Part shown: piece after piece, positions 6,865 through 14,772 of the stretch | Numbering within the stretch: position 1 is the stretch's first letter | Layout of the letters: each line of letters opens with the position of its first letter | Program-made: the position numbers and the translations under genes | Assembly: GCA_964348795.1 (NCBI GenBank) | Contig: CAYGDY010000006.1 | Coordinates: 45,457-109,456, forward strand | Source: JADLAT01 sp964348795 | GTDB taxonomy: Bacteria; Pseudomonadota; Alphaproteobacteria; Micavibrionales; Micavibrionaceae | DNA length: 64,000 nucleotides | Direction of reading: 5' to 3' | Notes under the pieces: generated by a model | Database searches by the model: none | Seen by the model: only the letters and a program-made list of their open reading frames with translations | What the model was told of the DNA's origin: nothing

Positions 6865-8847
6865 ATGACTCCAAAAATGACATTTCTTTCCAGAGGCCTG
6901 TTCTTTGCGGTGCTGGCGCTTGTTTTACAAGCTGTGCCGGCGTTTGCCATTAATATTACCGAGAGTGCCGCTGTTGCAGACAAGACGTTCAGCGGGGTGG
7001 GGGATAATGCCGCCAATGCGATCAGCGATTTGCCCGGGTTGCTGGCGGGCATTGCCTATTTGCTGGGGATTTTATTTGGGACGCTGGGGATCTTGAAACT
7101 CAAGGCCCATGTGGAAAATCCCAATCAGGCCCCCATGAAGGATGCTGTGATCCGCTTATTGGCGGGGGGGGCGCTCTTTGCACTTCCCATGGTATACGAA
7201 GCGATGATCAACACGATCGGTGCGGGAACGGCGACTAAGGCCGCTGTTTTGAATGAAGTGGCGCTGGGAAAGGTTGGAACCAGTGTTGCGACGTTGGGTG
7301 TCAATGATATTGGTCATAGTCTTATTGCCTCCTTGCGGAATTTGCCCGGGCTGATTGCGGCCATCTCGTACGCTTTGGCTTTGCTCCTTGGTGTTTTGGG
7401 GGTTTTGAAGCTCAAGGATCATGTGGAAAACCCTGCCCAGACGAGCTTACGAAGTGGTATGATCCGGTTTATTGCTGGCGGGGCGTTGTTTGCTCTGCCC
7501 ATTATTCAAGAAGCGGCCATTAATACTATTGGCGGTGATGGAACATTCGCCATCAGAAATAATACCATTGCCGCCGATATTCTCGGGATGATGGGGAATT
7601 TTACAGGCCTTTTTGGGTTTGCACCCAACATTAACGGGATGTTGATCACTATTAAATCTTCCCTCTCAGAGTTGCCAGGCGTGATTGCGGCGGTCAGTTA
7701 CCTGATTGGCGTCCTGCTTGTGCCGCTGGGGGTCTTGAAGATCAAGGATCATGTCGAAAATCCCGAACAAACCCCTTTGAAAGAAGGTGTGGTGCGTTTG
7801 GTAACGGCAGGCGCTCTCTTTGGTTTGCCGACAGTCTATAATGCCATGTTTACCACGATTGGTGGAGAAGACGGGCTTGGTGTTATCGGGAATGTCACAG
7901 CCTTTCTCGGGACACTCGGGTTTTTTTGGTCTTCGTATGCCCGTACGATTTGTAATCCGATCGGTGGCATATTACCAGGCGCGACAATGGGGGATTCCCT
8001 GTGTACCATTATTTCCCATACAGGGTTGTTTCCTGCTTTCCTGACAGCGATTGCTTATGTGATCGGGTTGCTGTTCGGGGTCTGGGGTATCTTCAAGTTG
8101 AAAAGTCATGTCCAAAATCCCCAGCAAACAGCGTTGTGGGAAGGGATTTCCCGTCTGTTTGCGGGTGGTGCCTTTTTTGCCCTGCCTGTGGTGGTGGAAG
8201 TGGCCAGAAACACCCTGTCTCCCTTGGGTGCACTTGCTGTGAGTGCCATTTCTCCCATTTCACGCTATCATGATACTCCGCCTGTTCCGGGTGATCCGTT
8301 GGGGCTGGACGGTGTGATGACCACCTTTATGCTGGATGTAATGGGTCCCCTCCATGTGGTGTTGAATTTCTTTGCCTTTTGTGCTGGAATTATTTTTACC
8401 ATGATCGGGATTTCTCGGCTTATTAAAAGCGCGCAGGACGGCACGCGGGGCCCCGGGGGTTTTGGTACGATTATGACCTTTGCGACAGGGGCGGCGCTCT
8501 TATCCTATAACCAGCTGATTACGGCTGTCACGACAAGCTTTTTTACCAATCCGCTGAGCCTGACCTATGCCACCATGCAATATACGACAGGGATGAATGC
8601 GGCGGAAACCGATGCGGCGCATAATGTGATTACCGCCATTGTACGCTTTGTATTAATTGTTGGCCTTTTTAGTTTCGTTCGTGGTATATTTATAATAAGA
8701 AGTGCCGCAGAAGGCAATCAACAGTCTTCGATCATGGCGGGTCTCACCCATATTGTTGCGGGTGTGCTGGCGGTGAACGTAGGTCCCTTGTTAAACGCAG
8801 TGCAAGAGTCACTGGGTGTCACGGGATTTGGTATCGCATTTTCGTAA
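6865..8847 (+). CDS. Giant DotE/DotP-family (IcmC/IcmD) protein with tandem membrane modules
   Basis: A 660-residue protein at the icmC/dotE position. ATG 6865 is preceded by AGGAG (6850-6854); GTG 6841 is less likely. A signal-like N-terminus (to about AFA) is followed by four tandem modules, each of two membrane helices around a loop H-V-x-N-P-x-Q, whose His is at residues 82, 186, 296 and 415. Two degenerate modules follow (about residues 500-560 and 590-655); the last resembles the IcmC/DotE C-terminus. The core motif also appears in the separate IcmD homologue downstream. Legionella DotE and DotP are about 190 and 130 residues, so this looks like in-frame module duplication. Role: probable inner-membrane part of the type IVB machine. 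Confidence 0.85.
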   Translation: MTPKMTFLSRGLFFAVLALVLQAVPAFAINITESAAVADKTFSGVGDNAANAISDLPGLLAGIAYLLGILFGTLGILKLKAHVENPNQAPMKDAVIRLLAGGALFALPMVYEAMINTIGAGTATKAAVLNEVALGKVGTSVATLGVNDIGHSLIASLRNLPGLIAAISYALALLLGVLGVLKLKDHVENPAQTSLRSGMIRFIAGGALFALPIIQEAAINTIGGDGTFAIRNNTIAADILGMMGNFTGLFGFAPNINGMLITIKSSLSELPGVIAAVSYLIGVLLVPLGVLKIKDHVENPEQTPLKEGVVRLVTAGALFGLPTVYNAMFTTIGGEDGLGVIGNVTAFLGTLGFFWSSYARTICNPIGGILPGATMGDSLCTIISHTGLFPAFLTAIAYVIGLLFGVWGIFKLKSHVQNPQQTALWEGISRLFAGGAFFALPVVVEVARNTLSPLGALAVSAISPISRYHDTPPVPGDPLGLDGVMTTFMLDVMGPLHVVLNFFAFCAGIIFTMIGISRLIKSAQDGTRGPGGFGTIMTFATGAALLSYNQLITAVTTSFFTNPLSLTYATMQYTTGMNAAETDAAHNVITAIVRFVLIVGLFSFVRGIFIIRSAAEGNQQSSIMAGLTHIVAGVLAVNVGPLLNAVQESLGVTGFGIAFS

Positions 8848-8905
8848 AGGCCTTGAGCAGCCCGTATGAAAATGTGTTTTGTAAAGTGAGTGAAACTGAA
8901 TGGTA

Positions 8906-8911
8906 AAGGAG
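8906..8911 (+). promoter_or_regulatory. Strong ribosome binding site of dotP
   Basis: AAGGAG lies 7 bases before the ATG at 8919, a near-ideal site, so DotP is probably translated strongly compared with its neighbours. Confidence 0.7.
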
Positions 8912-8918
8912 AAAAACC

Positions 8919-9362
8919 ATGTTGAACAAGACGAAAAAAACATACTATAAGCTTGGCGTAATGATGACAATGGCGATGAGTGTCGGGTTTGTGCCTGATG
9001 CGTTTGCGACCGTTGTGGGTAAAGCAGGGGGTGGGGCGGATGCTTCCACGACCCAGTTTACCTGGAGTTCGATCGGCGATAACATTATCAACGCGATTTC
9101 CGACATTCCTGGTCTTCTGGCCGCGTTGTCCTACATGTTCGGGGTGCTTTTGGGTACGCTGGGCGTGATGAAAATCAAGGATCACGTGGAAAATCCATCC
9201 CAGACGCCGTTGAAAGACGGGGCGATCCGTCTGGCGGCAGGTGGGGCGTTGTTTGCCCTCCCCATCGTCTTTGAATCCATGATCAACACCGTTGGTAAAG
9301 GGACTGCCACAAAAGCGACAGTTCTGAACAAAGTGGACTATAAGACGAATGCAGGGACCTAA
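8919..9362 (+). CDS. dotP: Dot/Icm membrane protein DotP (IcmD)
   Basis: A 147-residue protein, near the normal DotP/IcmD length (about 130). It has a cleavable-looking signal (to PDAFA), a first helix with PGLLAALSYMFGVLLGTLG, the loop KIKDHVENPSQTPLKDGAI (His at residue 89), and a second helix with AAGGALFALPIVFESMINT. This is the same module repeated in the preceding 660-residue protein. The motif corresponds to the K-x-H-x-x-N-P-x-Q loop of IcmD. It sits 71 bases after the repeat gene and just before dotN, as in Legionella. It is an inner-membrane component of unknown biochemical role. Confidence 0.9.
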   Translation: MLNKTKKTYYKLGVMMTMAMSVGFVPDAFATVVGKAGGGADASTTQFTWSSIGDNIINAISDIPGLLAALSYMFGVLLGTLGVMKIKDHVENPSQTPLKDGAIRLAAGGALFALPIVFESMINTVGKGTATKATVLNKVDYKTNAGT

Positions 9363-9428
9363 TTTGGGCCAGTATCCTGTCACATTGGGGGTTTTACGGC
9401 CCCGTACAGGATCCCAGAAAGCAAATAC

Positions 9429-9436
9429 GGGAGGAG
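9429..9436 (+). promoter_or_regulatory. Ribosome binding site that fixes the dotN start at GTG 9442
   Basis: GGGAGGAG ends 5 bases before GTG 9442. The longer frame from ATG 9349 has no such site and would overlap dotP, so the GTG start is preferred. Confidence 0.75.
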
Positions 9437-9441
9437 TCGGC

Positions 9442-10083
9442 GTGTCTGGCTCCTCCTTTCTTTTGCCTGAAAAGATACCGGCAGAGATCAAACAAAAAAT
9501 TTTCGAGCGCGACCAGCATGTGTGTCAGTGTTGCGGCTTTCAATCCAAGAAATATCAGGAAATTCTCCCCAAAAACGGCAATGCGGGGGATACGGCGCCG
9601 GCCAATCTTTTGACGGTGTGTTTTTTCTGCTATCAGTGTTTTTATCTGGATTCCGTGAGCGCTATGCGCTCCGGCGTGTTAATCTGGTTGCCGGAAATCG
9701 AGCAGACCATTTTGCATCATCTGGTGCGGGCTATTTATGTGGCGCGTATCTCTCAGGGCCCTATTGCGGAATCTGCCCGCAAGGCGCTGGATATCCTGAT
9801 GGGGCGGCGGGAGGAAGCCAAAAAACGGATTTTGACTGATGACCCTTATATTTTGTCCACGGTCATGCGGGATTACCTGATGGAAAATCATTATGCCATG
9901 AAGGATAAAAAATTGGCAGGGATCAGGCTCCTGCCGTTGGATCGGCGGATCATCAAGGAAGCGGATCTGGAGTTCAACCAATTCCCGCAAATTCTGGCGT
10001 ACTGGCGCTCCAAGGAGGGTCCTTTTTCCGGAAAAACCCCCCCGCAATGGATTGCCCTGACGCGCAAATTATTGGTAGTATAG
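9442..10083 (+). CDS. dotN: Dot/Icm protein DotN (IcmJ), zinc-binding coupling-complex component
   Basis: The GTG start gives 213 residues, equal to Legionella DotN/IcmJ (about 208). Residues 17-33 read KQKIFERDQHVCQCCGF, and a second Cys group CFFCYQC lies at 60-66, the zinc-binding HNH-like arrangement of DotN. IWLPEIEQ about 20 residues later is also a DotN signature. DotN binds the DotL coupling protein and organises the substrate-recruiting subcomplex at the inner membrane. dotL is not in this window. The last codons and the stop fall in a palindromic element (10072-10298), so the extreme C-terminus (LVV) may derive from it. Confidence 0.93.
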   Translation: MSGSSFLLPEKIPAEIKQKIFERDQHVCQCCGFQSKKYQEILPKNGNAGDTAPANLLTVCFFCYQCFYLDSVSAMRSGVLIWLPEIEQTILHHLVRAIYVARISQGPIAESARKALDILMGRREEAKKRILTDDPYILSTVMRDYLMENHYAMKDKKLAGIRLLPLDRRIIKEADLEFNQFPQILAYWRSKEGPFSGKTPPQWIALTRKLLVV

Positions 10084-10298
10084 CTCTAGTCCCTCCGAAG
10101 AAGAATGATACACAGGATCGTCACCCCCGCCGCTTGGCGAAAGCCAAGCTGAGAGTGCGGGGGTCCAGAAGATGCGAGCGGCAAAAGCCGCTCCCGTTAT
10201 GGATCCCGTGTGTGCGAATTTTTCTTCGCAAAAGGCCCACAGGATGACGGAAAATGTACTCTTCTTATTCGGGAAGGACTAGGGCGCTATACTACCAA
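10072..10298. repeat. Nested palindromic element between dotN and dotO
   Basis: The ends are a perfect 13-base inverted repeat, TTGGTAGTATAGC at 10072-10084 and its complement at 10286-10298. The similarity continues inward with gaps and mismatches for about 25 bases (CTAGTCC, CGAAGAAGAA). Inside are a GC-rich hairpin (10121-10164), a GAGCGGC/GCCGCTC hairpin near 10177-10193, and GCGAA/TTCGC arms around 10217-10230. No coding frame is present. The layout is like a non-autonomous palindromic mobile element or MITE. The dotN stop codon lies in the left end. Confidence 0.7.
10121..10164 (+). repeat. Dispersed GC-rich hairpin repeat, copy A
   Basis: A 44-base unit beginning TCACCCCCGCCGCTTGGCGA, with a stem GCTTGGC/GCCAAGC and an outer CCCCCGC/GCGGGGG pairing. 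Further copies occur at 59921-59961 (same orientation) and 44143-44168 (reverse, partial). It forms the inner part of the 10072-10298 element. Confidence 0.75.
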
Positions 10299-10473
10299 GA
10301 CATGAAAAACACCCACGGGATGACGGACGATGGTTTGTTCTGATTTGACATGACCCAGACATTTGGAATCACCTTCATTTTCCAAGGGATATTCTTGTGA
10401 GAGGATATTCATATTGTGTATTGTGTGATAGAATCACAAACCGGAATATCAAGAAAGCGATAGTGATCCCCTT
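10299..10473. promoter_or_regulatory. Leader of dotO
   Basis: The rest of the 390-base dotN-dotO gap. It includes a short ACCCACGGGATGACGG echo of the neighbouring element and an AT-rich stretch before dotO with TTGTGA and TATTGT words, which may be a promoter. There is no strong ribosome binding site before ATG 10474. Confidence 0.3.
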
Positions 10474-13400
10474 ATGAATGCCCTCCAGAAAATACTCATT
10501 CCTTTTCAAAAAGCGCTCCGGCAATCTGTGTCGTCCTTTATCAACCTCGAAACGATGGATAATGCGACGACTCTGGTTGCGATAGACGGCTCTTTGGTTT
10601 CCTATGTCAAAATCGAGGGAAGCCGGCAAATTATAGGAGAAGAGGAATTCAACAATATTGTCGAGTCCGCAACGATTAAAGTGGGGGCACGATTTGACAG
10701 GCTGGGGCATGCGCTTCAGGTATATTTTGTCAGGGATCCTGGCCGGATCAAGGCACAGCTTGAGGCGCTGGTGCGCCCGAGCCGGCTTTCTGCAGAAAGT
10801 ATCGGTCTTGAGATCGAGGATTTGCTGGACGAGCGCATTCGACACCTCCAGCGCTTTTTAAGTGCGGAAGAGGCGTTTTTTGTACTCTGGACACGACCCA
10901 GTGCGCTGACAAAATCGGAAATTACCCGCTTGGCGAAAGAAAAAAAGGATCCTGCGAAAAAATGGGTGGCGGCCTCCACTTCACAATACCCGTTTGCCGC
11001 GCTTGATCCTTTGCGAACCCGTCATAAATCCTTTACCAATGCGATTACGGGTGCGCTGGACGAGCTGGGGATCAGCTCCAATCTGCTGGAAGTTCATAAA
11101 GCTTTGAATTTAATACGTATTAATATGTTCCCCGAGCGTGTGAACGAAAATTGGAAAGTGTGTTTGCCCGGGGATCCGATTTCACCCCGTGCCCCGACCA
11201 GCAAAAACGATCTTTCGGATATTTTGTGGCCCAGTATTCCGACCCAGCTTGTTGCAGGGGATGCAAAAATATTGGGCAAGGCGATATGCCGGATCGGCAA
11301 TACATTGTGGGCTGGCGGAGATATGGTGATCGGGCCACAGGATTGTACGCCCTTTCCCGTTCTTCTCAACAGATTGGTGGAGGCCGATATTCCGTTCAGA
11401 ATTTCCTTCCTGATCGAAGGGGGCGGTGTATATGCCACGCAGTTCCGGACTTTTATGGCGACATTGATGGGGGTAACCAATGCCGCAAATAAACAAATCA
11501 AGTACTCTTTGGAAGGTCTGCAAAAACTGGCACGGAGCGAACCCGTTGTCAGGGTGCGTGTCTCTTTTGCCACATGGTGTAACCTTGAAGAAAAAGACGA
11601 AATCCAAAATCGTCTTTCGATTGTATTGCAGGCGATCGAAAGCTGGGGCTATTGTCAGGTCAGTGAATTTTCAGGGGATCCCTTGGATTGTATCATGTCG
11701 TCTGCCATGGGGATTCATTGCGGGGGAACGGCTCCCACGGGCATTGCGCCCATGCGGGAAATTATGAAACTCTTGCCGTGGCAAAGACCGTGTAGCCCCT
11801 TTACCCAAGGGGGAGCCATGTTGTTCCGGACCCCCGATGGGAAGGTGTGGCCATACCAGACGGGCACAAACATCACTACAACGTGGTTTGACTTGATTTT
11901 TGCGCAACCGGGCGCAGGAAAATCAGTTTTGCTCAATACGCTCAATCTGGGCACCTGTTTTTCGCCAGGTCTGAGCAAGCTTCCTTATGTGGCTGTGATC
12001 GATATCGGGCCGTCCTCTTCGGGGCTGGTGTCGTTGATTCGGGAGGCCCTGCCCTTGAACCGTCAGCATGAAGCCGCCTATTACCGGCTACAGATGGCGC
12101 ATCAATACGCAATCAATCCGTTTGATACGCAATTGGGGTGTCGTGCGCCGCTCATTGACGAACGGAGCTATCTGGTCGAACTGCTCACATTGCTTTGTAC
12201 ACCGCCAGGCTTTGAAAAACCGTATGACGGGATGCAACAACTGGCGGGGCTGGTTGTCGATGAAATGTATCGCTGGCGGGATGACAAAGCCGCCAATGCC
12301 GAGCCGCGCCCTTATTTACCGCGGCTGGAATCCGATGTGGATGAAGCGCTTCAGAAATTCAATGTGCATTTACCGGCCGACCCCTACTGGTGGGATATTG
12401 TCGATAAAATGTTTGATCTGGGGCAGTATCATGTCGCCAATCTGGCGCAACGCCATGCGGTGCCAACGCTCAGTGATGCGATTACGGCGTCCCGCCGCCC
12501 GCAGATTCGTTCCCTGCTTGAAGAAACATCCGTGGGATTCAGTACAGAGACCGTAATCAATGCGTTTGAACGGATGGTGACATCGTCCATTCGGGAATAT
12601 CCCATTTTATCTTCTGTCACGCAGTTTGATATTGCCGATGCGCGGCTGTGTTCCCTTGATTTGATGGATGTGTGTCCGCAAGGAGATGAAACGGCTGATA
12701 AACAAACAGGGATCATGTACATGCTGGCCCGCCATGCGCTGGTCAGGAGCTGGTGGATGGGACAGGAGGCGGTCCAGTATGTGCCGGAGCGCTATCGTGA
12801 ATACCATGCGCTTCGCATACAGGAAGTTTCCGAAAGCCCCAAACGGCTTTGTTATGATGAATTTCACAGAACCAGTAAATCCCATTCTGTGCGTTCGCAG
12901 GTTATTCGGGACGTGCGGGAAGGCCGGAAACGGGGTGTCCAGATTGTCTTGACCTCACAGCTTCTGGAAGATTTCAGTAAAGACATGGTGGATCTGGCCA
13001 CAGGGGTTTGGGTTCTGGGGACGGCCATCTCTGACAAGGCGGTGGATGATGTGCAGGAGCGCTTTGGTCTTTCGGAAACAGCGCGCCGGATCATCCGTAA
13101 CAAACTCACAGGTCCCAAGGCTATCGGGGCGCCATGCCTGCTGGTTTTAGGCTCCACAGACGGGCGCTATGAACAGCATTTATATAACACGCTGGGTCCT
13201 ATCGAGCTCTGGGCGCTTTCGACATCTTCCGAGGATGTTGCCATCCGGAACAGGTTGTATAACAAGCTGGGGGCTGGACGGGCGCGCCAGATGCTTGCGG
13301 CATCCTATCCTTCGGGGAGTGCAAGAAACGAGATCCGGCGGCGCGTTTTGTCCCGTAGCGATCAGGGTGATACCCGTTCGAGTATGATCAGTGCCATTAT

Positions 13401-13491
13401 AGAGGAAATAGTCGAAGAGTTGGTCAAGGAGAGCAAGGACTCTCAGAAGAAAAATACAACCCAGAGAATTAAAATTCTTGCAACACATTAG
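10474..13491 (+). CDS. dotO: Dot/Icm ATPase DotO (IcmB), VirB4/TraU-like
   Basis: 1005 residues, matching Legionella IcmB/DotO (1009). The N-terminal half is the non-catalytic part (MDNATTLVAIDGSLVSYVKIEG, FFVLWTRPSAL). The ATPase domain has a Walker A AQPGAGKSVLLN (Gly-Lys-Ser near residues 482-484) and a Walker B-like LCYDEFHR (Asp795, Glu796), followed by RDVREGRKRGVQIVLTSQLLEDF, typical of VirB4-class ATPases. DotO forms the hexameric cytoplasmic base, with DotB, that powers assembly and transport. dotB is not in the window. The gene closes the syntenic block, with the next gene 16 bases downstream. Confidence 0.95.
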   Translation: MNALQKILIPFQKALRQSVSSFINLETMDNATTLVAIDGSLVSYVKIEGSRQIIGEEEFNNIVESATIKVGARFDRLGHALQVYFVRDPGRIKAQLEALVRPSRLSAESIGLEIEDLLDERIRHLQRFLSAEEAFFVLWTRPSALTKSEITRLAKEKKDPAKKWVAASTSQYPFAALDPLRTRHKSFTNAITGALDELGISSNLLEVHKALNLIRINMFPERVNENWKVCLPGDPISPRAPTSKNDLSDILWPSIPTQLVAGDAKILGKAICRIGNTLWAGGDMVIGPQDCTPFPVLLNRLVEADIPFRISFLIEGGGVYATQFRTFMATLMGVTNAANKQIKYSLEGLQKLARSEPVVRVRVSFATWCNLEEKDEIQNRLSIVLQAIESWGYCQVSEFSGDPLDCIMSSAMGIHCGGTAPTGIAPMREIMKLLPWQRPCSPFTQGGAMLFRTPDGKVWPYQTGTNITTTWFDLIFAQPGAGKSVLLNTLNLGTCFSPGLSKLPYVAVIDIGPSSSGLVSLIREALPLNRQHEAAYYRLQMAHQYAINPFDTQLGCRAPLIDERSYLVELLTLLCTPPGFEKPYDGMQQLAGLVVDEMYRWRDDKAANAEPRPYLPRLESDVDEALQKFNVHLPADPYWWDIVDKMFDLGQYHVANLAQRHAVPTLSDAITASRRPQIRSLLEETSVGFSTETVINAFERMVTSSIREYPILSSVTQFDIADARLCSLDLMDVCPQGDETADKQTGIMYMLARHALVRSWWMGQEAVQYVPERYREYHALRIQEVSESPKRLCYDEFHRTSKSHSVRSQVIRDVREGRKRGVQIVLTSQLLEDFSKDMVDLATGVWVLGTAISDKAVDDVQERFGLSETARRIIRNKLTGPKAIGAPCLLVLGSTDGRYEQHLYNTLGPIELWALSTSSEDVAIRNRLYNKLGAGRARQMLAASYPSGSARNEIRRRVLSRSDQGDTRSSMISAIIEEIVEELVKESKDSQKKNTTQRIKILATH

Positions 13492-13507
13492 AATATCGTG
13501 AAATTCC

Positions 13508-14140
13508 ATGGATGATACTCAGGACAAAGATCTTTATACCGCTGAAGTCATGGACAGGGTCGAACGGAGACTTTTGAAAGAAAAAGCGCGGGCCGAGACG
13601 GAAGCACAAAAAGTAAAAATAAAGAAAGAAATCGATACAACCGTTCTGCAACAAAACATTTCCGATAAAAAGAAAACCAAACGTAAAAAAATACTGATAT
13701 CCGGTATTGCCGGTGTTGTTTTGATTTTTGTTTCCCTGATTTTAATCTCGATTTTCACGCCACGCCGAGTCAGTCTGGAGTATGACGTATGTGGAACGTT
13801 TTTAGAAAATACGCTCAGGTTTCCAACCGAGTTACGGATCAGTACAGTCGAGGATACCGATACCTTTACGCGGATCTGGTATACGCAAGTCGATGCATTC
13901 GGGGCTTACAGAATGGAATATATCCAGTGTTTCTGGAAGCAGGATGCCAATCAAAACTGGGTTTTTGATAAAATTGTGATGAACAAGCGGGATGTGGATC
14001 CCCGTGTGGTTGAGAAATTCAACCGGATTATCCCGATGTTGCTGGAGCATCCGCCGAATCTTGTCTGGCCCGAAAAGATGCCCGATCGTTTGGAAGATCT
14101 GAAATTTGATCCGGACTCCTTGAGAAAGAGCATTCTTTAA
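13508..14140 (+). CDS. Single-pass membrane protein of unknown family, last gene of the dot/icm block
   Basis: A 210-residue protein 16 bases after dotO, so almost certainly co-transcribed. Residues 15-58 are a highly charged, Lys/Glu-rich helix, likely coiled coil; 62-83 are a membrane segment; the periplasmic part is a compact domain with EYDVCGTFLENTLRFPTELR, TFTRIWYTQVDAFGAYRME and CFWKQDANQNWVFDKI, including two Cys. I do not recognise it among the Legionella Dot/Icm proteins. Its topology is like DotI or IcmF-linked small subunits, but there is no sequence match. It overlaps trpF tail to tail by 4 bases, which marks the edge of the secretion locus. Confidence 0.8.
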   Translation: MDDTQDKDLYTAEVMDRVERRLLKEKARAETEAQKVKIKKEIDTTVLQQNISDKKKTKRKKILISGIAGVVLIFVSLILISIFTPRRVSLEYDVCGTFLENTLRFPTELRISTVEDTDTFTRIWYTQVDAFGAYRMEYIQCFWKQDANQNWVFDKIVMNKRDVDPRVVEKFNRIIPMLLEHPPNLVWPEKMPDRLEDLKFDPDSLRKSIL

Positions 14141-14772
14141 TTGTTGCGGACGGCCTGTATGAAGGCTCTGATTTTTTCACAGTTTTTTTGTCCTGGCGCG
14201 TCCTCTACGCCCGATGAAACATCCACAGCAGTAGGCGTGAGTTGTGCAAGAGCCTCCCCTACATTTTCTGGTGTGAGGCCGCCGGAAAGCATCCATGGTT
14301 TTTGAAACGGTGTATTGTGTAATAAAGACCAGTCAAAACGGTGACCTGTCCCGCCTGGCAAGGGGCTTTGTTCGGGTCTGGAATCAAAGAGGAGCCAGTC
14401 TGCCACGCTTTCATAAGCCCTGACAGGGATAAGGTCTTGCGCATTTTTGATACGCAGGGCCTTGATAACCGGACAATGAAAACGGGTTTTGATCTCCCGT
14501 ACACGCGCGGGTGTTTCATCGCCGTGAAGCTGGATCATCTCAAGGCCTGCCAGACCTATGGTGCTTTCGAGTGTTTCGTCATCGGGGTCTACAAACAGGC
14601 CTACGCTCCGGACGGTAGATGGCAGTTGCCGGATCAGGTTCCCCGCGTTTTGCGGGGAGATGGCGCGGGGAGATGGCGGATAAAAGACAAAGCCGACATA
14701 CCGCGCTCCGCCTGTGACGGCAGTGCGCAGGGTGTCTGGTGTCGTCAGGCCACAGATTTTAACGTCAGTCAT
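14137..14772 (-). CDS. trpF: Phosphoribosylanthranilate isomerase TrpF
   Basis: 211 residues with the TrpF (beta-alpha)8 signatures: VKICGL near the N-terminus with the catalytic Cys, GARYVGFVFYPPSPRAI, MIQLHGDE, LLFDSR, and LSGGLTPENV for phosphate binding. It converts N-(5-phosphoribosyl)anthranilate to CdRP in tryptophan synthesis. In most alphaproteobacteria trpB and trpA follow; here the gene ends tail to tail against the dot/icm block and no other trp gene is visible. It overlaps the upstream membrane protein gene by 8 bases. Confidence 0.95.
   Translation of the reverse strand: MTDVKICGLTTPDTLRTAVTGGARYVGFVFYPPSPRAISPQNAGNLIRQLPSTVRSVGLFVDPDDETLESTIGLAGLEMIQLHGDETPARVREIKTRFHCPVIKALRIKNAQDLIPVRAYESVADWLLFDSRPEQSPLPGGTGHRFDWSLLHNTPFQKPWMLSGGLTPENVGEALAQLTPTAVDVSSGVEDAPGQKNCEKIRAFIQAVRNN

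Noticed and set aside
9349..9441. Longer dotN start at ATG 9349
   Set aside because: It overlaps dotP and has no ribosome site; GTG 9442 has GGGAGGAG and gives the family's usual length.
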